Part shown: positions 54,001-63,710 of the stretch, in pieces
How the letters are laid out: each line of letters begins with the position of its first letter
Numbering within the stretch: the stretch's first letter is position 1
Source of the DNA: Agarophyton chilense
Taxonomy: Eukaryota; Rhodophyta; Florideophyceae; Gracilariales; Gracilariaceae
DNA: 64,000 bases
Assembly: GCA_030374765.1 (NCBI GenBank)
Contig: JARGXX010000075.1
Span: 372,001-436,000 of the forward strand
Direction: 5' to 3'
Made by a program: the position numbers and the translations under genes
Notes under the pieces: model-generated
What the model saw: only the letters and a program-made list of their open reading frames with translations
The model's database searches: none
What the model was told of the DNA's origin: nothing

Positions 54001-54104
54001 CTGTGTCTTCTTTAGCTTCAGGGTCTGGTCAGGTAGGTGAAGAAGATGACGCGGAGTTTGGCCCATTCAAGGCGGCACCTTCGGCAAAATGTAGTTCGAG
54101 CTGA
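51076..54104 (+). CDS. TBC1D23: TBC1D23-type protein: TBC, rhodanese and C-terminal PH-like domain
   Basis: I join exon 1 (51076-51135) to exon 2 (51225-54104), giving 979 residues. The TBC domain spans about residues 28-320, with RGTVWLLLLRL, then IDKDVQRTRP near 95 and YVQGFNE near 133, the arginine and glutamine fingers of active RabGAPs. Also present is YHDPELYWLLERHMMTPD, a match to TBC1D23. A rhodanese-like domain (FAWDCRTEAEFHAGHL, about 352) lacks a catalytic Cys (CLLGSGVKEED). A Ser-rich linker leads to a PH-like domain (about 730-850, ending near DITRITFKRNRPEVVTFEI). In animals TBC1D23 tethers endosome-derived vesicles at the Golgi by binding golgins and the WASH subunit FAM21. Confidence 0.85.
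51136..51224 (+). other. Probable 89-bp intron in the TBC1D23 gene
   Basis: It begins GTACGC after codon AAG and ends CATTCCAAACAG, with a CTAAC branch-point-like sequence at 51205-51209. Splicing joins MNLKDDEWEPDPTDPIQLRK to LRLLSKSAV in phase 0. The unspliced frame is also open from another ATG at 51096, so intron retention would still give protein. Splicing is inferred from consensus only. Confidence 0.65.
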
Positions 54105-55034
54105 ACATATATATATATATTATCAATTACGTTCGCTCGCTATTGTTTTCACCGTTACAGAGTTTGTCTGGTCGTGTACATCCAAAAACTGAATGTGGTC
54201 GATACCGCGTTTACTTGCAGAAAATGCCCATAACTTTTGTTGGTCGTCGCATACTTGTCTGAGCGTTCTGTTTCACGGACCGTGGCGATATGAGCTGGCG
54301 TCATATATTGTTAGGCAAGGCCATTTCGGGGGTCCCTGCCTCACAATATCGTAGCCATACAAGAAGCGTCGCGGGAACTCTGCATGGAGGCCCAATAGAT
54401 ACGCCTCTTTGTCGCCAGGAATGTTTTTGATAACGCTTATGTTCTCCACCTTTTCATTGCAGTATGACCCAAATTGATGTCAGCCGATATGAAGTATATT
54501 TGCAACATTTATGTATACAAACTGACATATCCTTCTCTTGACAGGAGGGTCAAACCATTGGCGGGCGGTCATTTCTGACAGTTAAGTGTCCTATCGATCT
54601 TGTTCAACAAAGGATACTGCGAGCTCGATGCGACAGGCCGCATTTGTTAAAGCACACATATTAACAAAGACGAGACGTGACGTATCCCCTTTTTCATCGC
54701 GACTCCGAGTTTTCATCATGTAGCTCTTTTCCGATAACGTATATACTGAATGTATATAAGGAACGTGTTTCGTTGAGAACTGAGCTCCGGTGACTTGCGC
54801 CCCCAGCTCCTCACAAACAGATTCGGGTTTCTTTTAAAACGCTTTGCACCTGCGACTTGACAAATCACAGACCAGGGGACCAATGAGTTTCATGTATCGT
54901 TTGTCATGATCAAGGTACTCTACACGAAAATCAATGAACGACATTATCGCGATGGGGACGAAAGGTTTTTCTAATCTTACTTTTTTCAGTCAATGCAAAG
55001 TCTTTCTCATCACTAGTAGGAGATGGTCCGCCTT
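54105..55034. other. 930-bp intergenic region between convergent genes
   Basis: It starts with an AT dinucleotide run (about 54105-54120) just after the TBC1D23 stop. The remainder has no supported ORF. It must contain both 3' UTRs. Confidence 0.5.
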
Positions 55035-56555
55035 TCATAAAAGAGAGTCCATGTAATAGAGCACATCTCTCACTTCTTCGGTGGACGGGTCGTGTTTCTG
55101 TTTCGCGAGCATGTTCTTTAAAGCCAAAATCTTAAAACTGTTCTCAACCATCGGGCAAAGCGCCACAGCTTCCGCCCCTCTCGAGTACCCCAAATCACCA
55201 AGATCTCGAATAAGTACCCTTTGAGAATAGTGGTGTTCCACTCCGTACTCCAGTGCTCGCACAATTTGCTGTGCATGCTCCTCAGCCCCCGTTATTGCGA
55301 ATAAAGCCTTGTATGCAGCGTAACGTACTAGAGGTATCGAATTGGATGTGTACGATTCAATCATGTCGAGCAGTTGATCGTCAAGATGAGATACTTGATT
55401 CGCACATATTGCAGACGCTGCTTTGAGCAGCCATTCGTACGGTTCATCTGAGCTCGATCCCACCGCTTCCACTCCAAGCTGGGGAGTCATTGTAGTGCGT
55501 CTACTGCGCATCTCATTCTCCCTCCTTTCTCTGAATATCATTTCAAGCTTCTCTCGAAGCGCAGGTTCTAAATTTTCCAGGTCAAAGAGACTTTCTTGTT
55601 GTTTGAACCCCGACTTGGACTCTTCCTTCAAAATAGAGTCTTTCTGACCCTTTGCCAAAAGGCGCTTCAGCTGATATGTTACACTCTGTGGAAATGAAAA
55701 GTGCACTCGCAAAAGTGCACATCGTTGTGCTATGTTCGAAATAGCTTCAGCAGCTCGATATCTCAAGAAATAGTCAGGACTCCGAAGCGCATCCGAAAGT
55801 GCGACAACCGCGGCCTGATTGGTTTCAGTGGGTGCAGAAGCGACAACGCCAAGTGCCAATGCAGCTCGACGACGTATACCATATCCGCCAAGACTTGTTT
55901 GGTCGTTGGACGTTTGCAAGACATTGACCAGAGCTGCCTCAGCTGCCGTAACTTTAAATTTATAAATCCACCACAGGCCATAGTACCGCACACTTGGATC
56001 AGGATGAAACTGGATGTTCCAAATAGCTTCTTCAACAGAGCGCGGACATGCGTCATCATGAGTTACGCTGGACGGATCAAAGGCGTCATGCTCTGAAGAG
56101 GACGACAAAAGCCCCCCGACGAGCTCGCCTGCGTCACTAAGGAAGTCCAGTTGCTCTCCAGACATTGAAGAGAATTTGTGACGAATGTGTTCGGCGCGCT
56201 GCTGTATGCTCGTGATTGCCGCTAGCCCTTCGTGACCACTTTGGTCATAGACGGAACGTAGCTCAGTATCGCTGAGTATTGTGTAGGCTTTTGATATATG
56301 CTCAAATGATAACAAGGATGTTTGATTTTGCACCGTATCGGGATGAGTTTTCTTTGCAAGGCCAAGGTACGCTCTTCGAATGTGAGAAGTGGTGATTGAA
56401 GATGAATTGTTGTGGTCCAACCCGAGAACGGAGTACAGACAGGGTTTTGAATTTGATGACAATGTTGCTCGCACAGAGGAGCGATTTCGTGCGCCCCTAA
56501 ACAGCGAGGGACTCGTCTTGGGGAGTGCAATTGGTAGAGTGAAAGCAATCGCCAT
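55035..56555 (-). CDS. Plastid-type J-domain protein with HEAT-like repeats
   Basis: ATG at 56555 gives 506 residues. The first 35 residues are rich in Ser, Arg and Ala with almost no acidic residues (SLFRGARNRSSVRATLSS), which fits a plastid transit peptide. A J domain follows (about 38-108), with the HPD motif at 71-73 (KKTHPDTV) and the usual helix III and IV pattern (FEHISKAYTILSD), so it should stimulate an HSP70. There is no Gly/Phe or zinc-finger region. From about residue 170 onward are helical repeats of HEAT or PBS-lyase type (VRYYGLWWIYKFKVTAAEAALV; YFLRYRAAEAISNIAQR; LVRYAAYKALFAITG). J plus HEAT architecture may serve a photosynthetic assembly or phycobilisome-related role, which is inference. 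Confidence 0.82.
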   Translation of the reverse strand: MAIAFTLPIALPKTSPSLFRGARNRSSVRATLSSNSKPCLYSVLGLDHNNSSSITTSHIRRAYLGLAKKTHPDTVQNQTSLLSFEHISKAYTILSDTELRSVYDQSGHEGLAAITSIQQRAEHIRHKFSSMSGEQLDFLSDAGELVGGLLSSSSEHDAFDPSSVTHDDACPRSVEEAIWNIQFHPDPSVRYYGLWWIYKFKVTAAEAALVNVLQTSNDQTSLGGYGIRRRAALALGVVASAPTETNQAAVVALSDALRSPDYFLRYRAAEAISNIAQRCALLRVHFSFPQSVTYQLKRLLAKGQKDSILKEESKSGFKQQESLFDLENLEPALREKLEMIFRERRENEMRSRRTTMTPQLGVEAVGSSSDEPYEWLLKAASAICANQVSHLDDQLLDMIESYTSNSIPLVRYAAYKALFAITGAEEHAQQIVRALEYGVEHHYSQRVLIRDLGDLGYSRGAEAVALCPMVENSFKILALKNMLAKQKHDPSTEEVRDVLYYMDSLL

Positions 56556-57076
56556 TTGATGGTGAGACGTTTTGAAGAAGCGAAATATTGCTCAAGAAGG
56601 AAATTGTAACAATTTTTGTTTGTTCTTTTTCTTTGGACGAAACAGTGGTGAGCAATGCGCACGTACATGGACGACGGCAACACAGAGAAAAGTTGTCACA
56701 CAAAATGGGGAGGGGGGGGTTGTAGATAAGAGCTGGGAGCGGGTCGATGAGATCTCGATGTGATGTGACGAGGTTGAGGTGAACGTGTCAAGAACTGCTC
56801 CCAGAAGCAACCGGTTGCAGTGTATTCTGTACTACAGTAATACTACTACTACTGCAGTAGTCTTCCTACGTTAAGGATTGGTGCGACAACGAGTGTCGCA
56901 CCCCTCCAAAAGGGGGCGTAGTGCGACGTCGGGGGGGTTTTGGCGGGAGCGTGCCACGTGGGCATGCTGGCCAAAACACCCCGGCGGTGGTAGCTGGGAG
57001 GGGCCGGGCACGCGGGGGGGGGCACGGGGCACGGGGCACGGGGCACGGAGGCTGGGGGCAGGCTGGGGGCAGGCAA
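56556..57076. other. Intergenic region with GC-rich tandem repeats
   Basis: From about 57013 a GGGGCAC heptamer is repeated four or five times, followed by two copies of GGCTGGGGGCA. Near 56830 is a short palindrome-like CTACTACTACTGCAGTAGT. The 5' UTR and promoter of the J-protein gene should lie at 56556-56800. No gene is seen. Confidence 0.5.
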
Positions 57077-57454
57077 CTACTGGGGTGGCATGGTATTCAA
57101 GATTTGACGTGTGATTCGGGCACACATGTCGTTCCCATCAGATTCTTGAGCCTCAATATTGAGACAACTGTCCCGCGTGTGGCAGGCGTCACGTTGCCTG
57201 TCCTTTGCAGTACCAATTAGCTTCAGATCCACCAGATTAGAATAACTTAAATTTACCTCGCGTTGCACTGCATCCAAGACTGCTTCCAAATAGGATATAT
57301 TATAGCGGTCATCCTCGCTATTAATGTGTCGAATGGCAGCCTGGATGCCACATGTTTTTTCCAAAACCGTATGCAGAGCGGGATACACTGCGTCCATACG
57401 GTCGCGTAGCCTCGACAGGAAAAGCATTCTTCTTTCCTTCGTAGTATGCGCCAT
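57077..57454 (-). CDS. Hypothetical 125-residue protein
   Basis: ATG at 57454. The sequence is mostly helical in character (RLRDRMDAVYPALHTVLEK; YLEAVLDAVQREVNLSYSNL), with few hydrophobic runs and no known motif. An ATG with a reasonable length and balanced amino-acid composition makes it a possible real gene or an element fragment. I do not recognise it. Confidence 0.3.
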   Translation of the reverse strand: MAHTTKERRMLFLSRLRDRMDAVYPALHTVLEKTCGIQAAIRHINSEDDRYNISYLEAVLDAVQREVNLSYSNLVDLKLIGTAKDRQRDACHTRDSCLNIEAQESDGNDMCARITRQILNTMPPQ

Positions 57455-57785
57455 GCTGTAGTCCTTTTCGATTAGTTGTAGTAGACAGTTGAAGAGAAGA
57501 TGTAAAGCTGTTGATATTGTTGATTTTAGCCGCGGTTGGAAGGCTGATTAGCTTAAATAGAACTTGGTGTCGTAGCATTAGGGGGATATCAAAATATTTC
57601 ACTCTTTACGTAGATTTTTCAAGTAACAGTACAAACTTTAACAAAATTACTGTATATGTATTATTAAAATTATCGTTCGTTCTTCAACCAAATCACTGTA
57701 TGTATTTTATTAGAACACTGCGCATATTTTTCTAAACTAGCTCTACTTATACGATGAAACTTACTTTCTTGTGCATCGAAAACAC

Positions 57786-57793
57786 TATAAAAG
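57786..57793 (+). promoter_or_regulatory. TATA box upstream of the Helitron ORF
   Basis: TATAAAAG, followed by an ATG at about 57828 and the open frame from 57938. It is probably the Helitron promoter. Confidence 0.45.
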
Positions 57794-57937
57794 GCAGAGA
57801 CCTGCTGCACCCAAGCTTCGGTGAACATGGCCGACTGAAGTCATTCAACAAGAACAAATGCGAGCCATGGCACGCGAAGGTCTGTCACTTCTGAGGTTCG
57901 TATCTTCAACCGCCGTCGCTCATTTAGGCAAATAACT

Positions 57938-58532
57938 TTGGAGGATGGTCCAGTTTTCATAAACTCGAAAGTAAGTACAGCACCTACTCGAGAAACCGCT
58001 CTTCATTCTTTCCAGCCTCGTAATCCTGAAGAACTTATGTTCTTCGTCGATGGAATATCCAATAGAATGCCTTCCGCAGGAGACCACACTAAAGTGCGCA
58101 GCGCAGCTAAACCACGAATAGATGTTCGTCCTGTTGTTTATAACGCTTGGGATGTGCTATCGGAAGGCGTGAAAAGAGGTACTCATGAAAGGTTTTCTGA
58201 TTCAAATGGACTTATTTTCACCAGCTTACTGCCCTCAAACTTTGGACTGTGTGACAATACAGGACATAGATCGAATCGACGTCCATTGCGTGAGTTTGGT
58301 TGGGTTATTCGCACTAGAATGTGCAAGTTCTGCGAAGCTATGATTCTTGACGCAGAACTGTATGGATCGTGCTGTGGGTCGAAAGGGCCTCGCTCGAGTC
58401 TTGAAATTAGTTTCAGAAGAACACATTTGGGCTCTCAACTTGAATTTTTGTACAGCTTTCGTTCTTTCCAAGAGCTTTATACTGACTCTAATACGATTTT
58501 CTCAACCATGGCTACGTTCATGAACAAGAAAT
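57938..58532 (+). pseudogene. Helitron N-terminal region with Cys finger
   Basis: The open frame contains FGWVIRTRMCKFCEAMILDAE followed by CCGSKG, the Cys pattern found N-terminal to the Rep domain of Helitron proteins. Within it GTAAGT...TTTCCAG (57971-58015) could be a 45-bp intron, although the frame is open through it. The frame is cut by the LTR at 58533. Beyond the LTR the same frame continues from the duplicated GAAAT for about 70 codons to a TAA near 59657. Confidence 0.75.
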
Positions 58533-59447
58533 TGTAGAGCAAAACCCGGCGACGGGAAGTGCTCTCAAGGTGTTCGAAGCCTTGCTCCCTGGGGGAGGCA
58601 GACTCAGAGACAGAGCCCTCCGTTCCACCCGTAGTGTGGGGTGTAACTCCCACGGGGGATTCTGGCAGTACCGACGGAGGTGAGGGGTAGAAACCGTTGG
58701 ATCGGGAATAGGTATGGGTATCCCAAAGAATGGGGAAAATCCGGCGAAGAGGAAAAACGGGGCGAGGGTCGGGCACTAACAGGCACCGGACCCAAGAACC
58801 AGAAAAGGGGCGAAACAACAAAAGAAACCCAATACAGGGGCGAAAACCTGTCCTCGAAAGGAAACACAAAAAGCACGCGACAAGTAAGCAGAACCCCCAC
58901 GGGGTATCGTGCACGCAGGTCGTCTGAGCGGTCCCAAGGGGGTAGTTGCACGGAACCCAAACGTGGGCACTCTCCAAGTGGAGTCGTGTCCCTACGCAGG
59001 CGTTGCTAACCAGAGCCCGTTCCGGGTTGTAAGGCCGAAACGATGGCGACGAAGAACCTCTAAAGGTATCGAAGACCAACCTTGGTTACCATTTACTTTC
59101 AGCTTCGGACTGTCAGATCTCGTCTCCCTAAGTAGGGCCCACTAACTAAACTCTACAGTAGTGCACACCTGCTCAGGGCCATACACGTGGAGATCCCCCT
59201 GTCAGGGCCCAAAAGTCCAACGTTCTAACAAATATCCGAGAATCGGTGCCAAAATTAAGCCACGTGTATCACGGGGCCAATCCAACCATGGGCCATCCGA
59301 ATCTTCAAGTCATAGGCGAATTCTAACCAGAAAACCGTGCCACCTCAGCACACCTTAGAGGGGATCATAGTCATAACCCTCGGAGGGTTCAATCCTCATT
59401 CTATGAGTTGCATCTTCAAGTATCCCCTAACTGGGCGTTGCTCTACA
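58533..59447 (-). repeat. Solo LTR of the Ty3/gypsy family, 915 bp
   Basis: It starts TGTAGAGCAA and ends TTGCTCTACA, a perfect 10-bp inverted terminal repeat. It is flanked by the target duplication GAAAT (58528-58532 and 59448-59452) and matches the 5' LTR at 8590-9486 over its full length. It includes a short extra segment near 59304-59325 absent from the other copy. No internal element sequence is present, so it is a solo LTR formed by LTR-LTR recombination after insertion. Confidence 0.95.
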
Positions 59448-59452
59448 GAAAT

Positions 59453-60182
59453 ACGCTCGTGGAGGAGGGCCTTCGTTTCTTCCTCTCCAAGGCAATGTTT
59501 TCTTATCTGTTCTAAGCCGAGAGGTCAGATACACCTGTTTGTGGTCAAAAGAACCTCCGAGTCTCGACCCAGATGATTCTTCTTCTTCTTTCACAAGGAG
59601 AATTCTATTAAACCCAAACATACGATATCTCATCCCCAAGATGTACGCCTTATTGTAACCAAGGCCGAACATTGTTCGAGAAAGGTACAGGAACATGTTT
59701 CAGTCAAGCTCTAATCCAGCCTCCGATACACAAAATAATCCATTACCTTTGGGTATATCAAGTGACGCAGCTCAAGAGGGAATTGTGATCAGAAACTTCT
59801 AGGGGTCCCATGAAGCACGTATTGAAGTCAATACAGGATCAGGACCCTTTCCAAAGGATAGCAGAGGTCGATCGCTATCGACGAGAGCCTTTATTGTTGA
59901 ACAAACTGGATTGTTCCGAACACAAGCACCAGTTGTTCAGCTTTTTGAGCACAAAGAATCTCATCAGTCTACCGGTGCCCTTCTACGGCATGTGGTAAAA
60001 TATAAGAGTCTCAAGCCAGACTCCAAAGCGGCAGAGATGGGAACTTTCTCATTGCTATATCTATATGATGAGATACACTGCTTTTATGACACTTCCTCAT
60101 ACATAGAAAGTCTAAACTCTGGCAGGGAAGTCATGTCGCCGATGAAAAAAGACTTACGTGGCCAGAGCACTCAAAGCGACGT
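59453..60182 (+). pseudogene. Helitron linker region
   Basis: This contains continuing but broken frames between the finger region and Rep. A recognisable piece near 60030-60080 reads MGTFSLLYLYDE, corresponding to the segment before the Rep domain in Helitron proteins. Frames change at least twice. Confidence 0.55.
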
Positions 60183-61303
60183 TTGTACAGTGATAATTTC
60201 CTTCTCAACTCTGGGACACGTCCCCAACAGTGGTTGCTCCGGACTCATACGAACATAGAGGATCTCCGCTTAAGACCCTTGGAAACAGAACATATAAGGT
60301 CGGGAGAGGAACGAGATCTTCGTGAGGGCACACACACTGTAAATCATGAGCTCGGTCCCCCAGGAAAGCTGTACCTCCCTGGAAATCACAAAAACTCTCT
60401 GGCGTACTGGAAACAAAAGCGGTTAGATGTCCAAGAAATAGTTGGGAAACTCGGGCCCCCCAACTTCTTCATCACCATCACAATGAATGCTTGGCGAGAA
60501 GAGATGAAGAGGCTCGGGCTAGACAATGACCATACCGGGGCCTTTTCGCCACACGGTGATGGTCCTAGACCATTCGACAGGCCCGATCTTATCGCAAGAT
60601 TGTACAACCAGTACGCAAATTCAATTCTGAAGGTTCTTCACAAGAACTCCGAGCATCTTTTCGGGGTGAAATGTGTCGGAATTGCCACAAAACTTGAATT
60701 CCAAGAAAGGAACATCCCGCATCATCATGTTTTGCTCCGTTTAGAAGGTGGAATTATTCACGATCCAGGCATAATTGAAACGCAGATCAAAGCAGAACTT
60801 CCGAGAGGTGACTTTACCGAAGATTTAGAACTTCACGGTCTCGTGAAAAGATTCAACATGCACCGACATTCCCCTTAGAGTCGTGGAAGAACTCGAAATG
60901 GAAGATGTCGTTTCGGATCCGACCAACTTTCTGTTGTTCCCGAGACCTTTATTGACGACCACACGAACAGATTGACGTATCGGAGAAGACACAATGAGGA
61001 TCTCAAGGTCGTGCCTTATAGTCCAGATCTTACGAGAAAGTACAAGGCACACATCAATGTAGAAAGAACACAGTGTGGTGGTGCCGTTGCATATCTCATG
61101 AAATATGCCTTTAAAGGCGCCAAGGATCATAACATTACAGTTCCCAGCCGTGATGATACAGGAAGCGATTTGAGGGGACAGTCAAGGGGAACTCGTGATT
61201 TACAGAACGAGATAAGAGCCTACAAGAGGAGTAAAGTGGTCGGCGCGGTTGATGCAGCTTGGAGTCTCTTCGAGTTCCGACTTGTTCGAATTTATCCGCA
61301 ACT
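60183..61303 (+). pseudogene. Helitron Rep (HUH endonuclease) domain
   Basis: The frame 60183-60878 carries GPPNFFITITMNAW, then FQERNIPHHHVLLRL with the HUH metal-binding histidines, and IKAELPRGD. After a frame break near 60870, the frame 60972-61303 carries HINVERTQCGGAVAYLMKYA, the two-tyrosine nicking motif. In an intact element this domain nicks and religates single-stranded DNA at the element ends. Catalytic residues are kept even though the frame is not. Confidence 0.85.
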
Positions 61304-61615
61304 GTAGCCACTGGACATTCACTTTCAAGGAAAGAGGCGGGTTCTAGTCCGAAACACCCGGTTCTCACGTTCACTAAAGTCGTCAATACTTGAACGCTAC
61401 TTTAAGCGTCCGTCGTGTTACCATAATCTGGAATATATGGCGTACTACGAGACGGTTCGAATCTACGACAAACTGCTGAAATCTATTCGAGAAGAAGATG
61501 CGGACAGAGACCATGGAGATCCTCGAAATTTCGTTGTCGAGCGCGGGGAAGAAGATACCACAGTTACTCGAATTCGAAGTGTTTCACCAGCCAATTCGCC
61601 TTACAAATTATCCTC

Positions 61616-63451
61616 ATGAGTCGTCCATTCGACTCTTTTGATGGACGAAAGCGGTATGGAGATCACCGCTTCCAGAGCTCCAGAGAAGCCGCAATTGCAG
61701 CAGAACTTTACATACACCGTAATGAGTACGAAACTGCACTCAATGAGGCCGTCAGATACTACTCGACACCATCGGAACTCAGTCGTATGGTTGTCACGTC
61801 CTATCAGCAAGGAGTGAATCCAGAAGCACTCATTGAAAGACAGGGAAGGGTTTTGATGGCCGATTTACGTGGTAGTTCCACTGCTGAGCAGAGAACGGAG
61901 ATGATGAAGAGAATCATACAAATATCTGATCGTCGCGGAGGTAGATTGATCAGGAAGCATCTGTACTTTGTTCAAATTGCAAGACAGCTCGGCATCCGCG
62001 AGAGTGACATTCATCTTGCTTCAGACGCAGCTCGGAATCGCCGCAGATCTTCTTCTCGCCCTGGCGACCAACTGCGAAATAGGTACAGAAATTTGAAGGA
62101 CGGCCAAGAACGAGTGTTTTGTAAGATCATGAGAGAAGTGTCCAGAGTGCGCCAAATAACGGAAACAGAACGACTTCAATCTCACGGAAAGGTGTTCTCC
62201 CTTCAAGAACATACAGGGACTGGAAAAACATATTTGCTTTCGCTTTTACGAGACATCAATTGACCACGAACTTATGTTCAATGAGATGACGGCAACGACG
62301 GGAATTGCTTCTGCATTATATGAAGGAGCTAGAAATCTTCACAGTCTTCTGGGAATTGGAGTAGATGACAAAAAAGATGCTCAAAGCCACGAACGTCGAA
62401 CCCTCTCTAAGTATGGGCCAAGGTCACAACGTGCTTAGCTTCTGAGGAAGGTGGCAGTCATCGTCATTGACGAAGCATCTATGTGCCCAAAACTATTGTT
62501 CGAAATTGTGAACAGTATTTTGAAGGAATAACGGAATTCAAATAAGGACTTGGGAGGCATGATCATGGTGCTTGTAGGCGACTATATGCAACTACTACTG
62601 GATATACCAAGGTCTACGACTGTTACCGATGCGAATGGTAACGTGAGTGTCATACCCGTGAATCTCTTACCTGAGCTGCCTTGGTACGATTGCGAACTAT
62701 GGGATCAACGAATGAAAGTTCTTCGGGTAACTGAACAAGTACGACAGCAAGACGATTCTCAATTTGCTGAGCTTCTCTTGAGGTTGGGGAAGGCACTTTC
62801 TCCCAATCCTCTTTCTTACCTCTAAGATCCACTTCATCTTTGAATGCTGCCTACCGAGGTCTACTGCAGTGGGTGGAGAGTGGCGGAAAGGAAGATGTCA
62901 CTCTCAATCGACTGATAGTTGCACTAACCAATCATCTAGTTTATGAGAACAATGAAAGAGCGCTTCAACTATTCCCATGCAGTACTTACGAACTTATTTC
63001 AGCAACAACTCTCGTGCCTATAAGGGACTGGGACGGCACAGAGATTCATAGTATTCTAGGACCGGAAATCAGGTAAAATCACGCTCCTACAGGTGTTCCA
63101 CCACATCGCCTACTGCTCAAAACTAGAGTTCCTGTCATGATCATTCGGAATGTGTTGCATCCACATCTCTTGAATGGAAAAATGTTCATCGTTTCTGGGG
63201 CCTCTCAAAGATGTGTTCGAATTACAGAGTTGGACGAAGAAAGGAGGCTTCTTAGGCATCATACCTTGCACAGGATTGATTTCGTAATCAAATTTGCCGA
63301 TGTGAAGTTCGAAAGGAGGCAATATCCGATACGTCTTGCATTTGCAGCTAGGGTTCACAAAGCAGAAGGACAAACTCTTAGCAAGATGGTTCTGGACTTT
63401 CGATCTCACTCTTTTTACCTGGACAGGTTTATGTTGGATTATCAAGAGTGA
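61616..63451 (+). pseudogene. Helitron PIF1-like helicase domain
   Basis: Helicase motifs occur in order across four frames: Walker A in LQEHTGTGKTYLLSLL (about 62200), Walker B in VAVIVIDEASMCPKL (about 62455), GGMIMVLVGDYMQLL (62550-62595, motif III), VTEQVRQQDDSQFAELL (about 62730), and AFAARVHKAEGQTLSKMVLDF near 63340-63400 (motifs V-VI). This matches SF1B PIF1-like helicases of Helitrons. At least four stops or shifts break it. The last frame ends at 63451. Confidence 0.85.
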
Positions 63452-63693
63452 GGAAAGCAAATAACGTCTTATTCTTGTACAAAGAAGAAGACGAACCAAG
63501 AAATTCAGACAAGTTTCAAAATATGCATGTTTCAGTGAAAACCCCGGTTTTGAAGGAAGTCGTTGAATTTGTATAAGACTTGACAGGTTAGAATACTTGA
63601 AATGAACGTAATTTAAAGCTGTGATTTTAGTTGAAAAGACCTTAAATTAAAGGTGTGATTTGTGATTTTGTGTTTTTTTGGACTTTTTCGGCC

Positions 63694-63710
63694 GCGGCGC
63701 AAAGCGCCGC
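63694..63710. other. Strong GC hairpin, possible Helitron 3' end signal
   Basis: GCGGCGC-AAA-GCGCCGC is a perfect 7-bp stem with a 3-nt loop, about 240 bp after the helicase stop. Helitron 3' ends usually carry such a hairpin 10-12 bp before CTRR. Here the first CTRR match is CTGG at 63734-63737, 24 bp away, so the fit is partial. Confidence 0.4.

Larger units (their letters stand above)
57786..63710 (+). mobile_element. Decayed Helitron with solo LTR inserted
   Basis: The coding pieces in order are: N-terminal zinc-finger region (57938-58532), interruption by an LTR, linker (59448-60180), HUH Rep domain (60183-60878), the two-tyrosine motif (about 61060-61125) and a PIF1-like helicase (61616-63451). 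This Rep-helicase arrangement is diagnostic for Helitrons, which move by rolling-circle replication. At least six stops or shifts separate the pieces. A TATAAAAG box at 57786-57793 lies before the first ORF. A strong hairpin at 63694-63710 could mark the 3' end. I could not find TC and CTRR ends with confidence, so boundaries are approximate. Confidence 0.85.
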
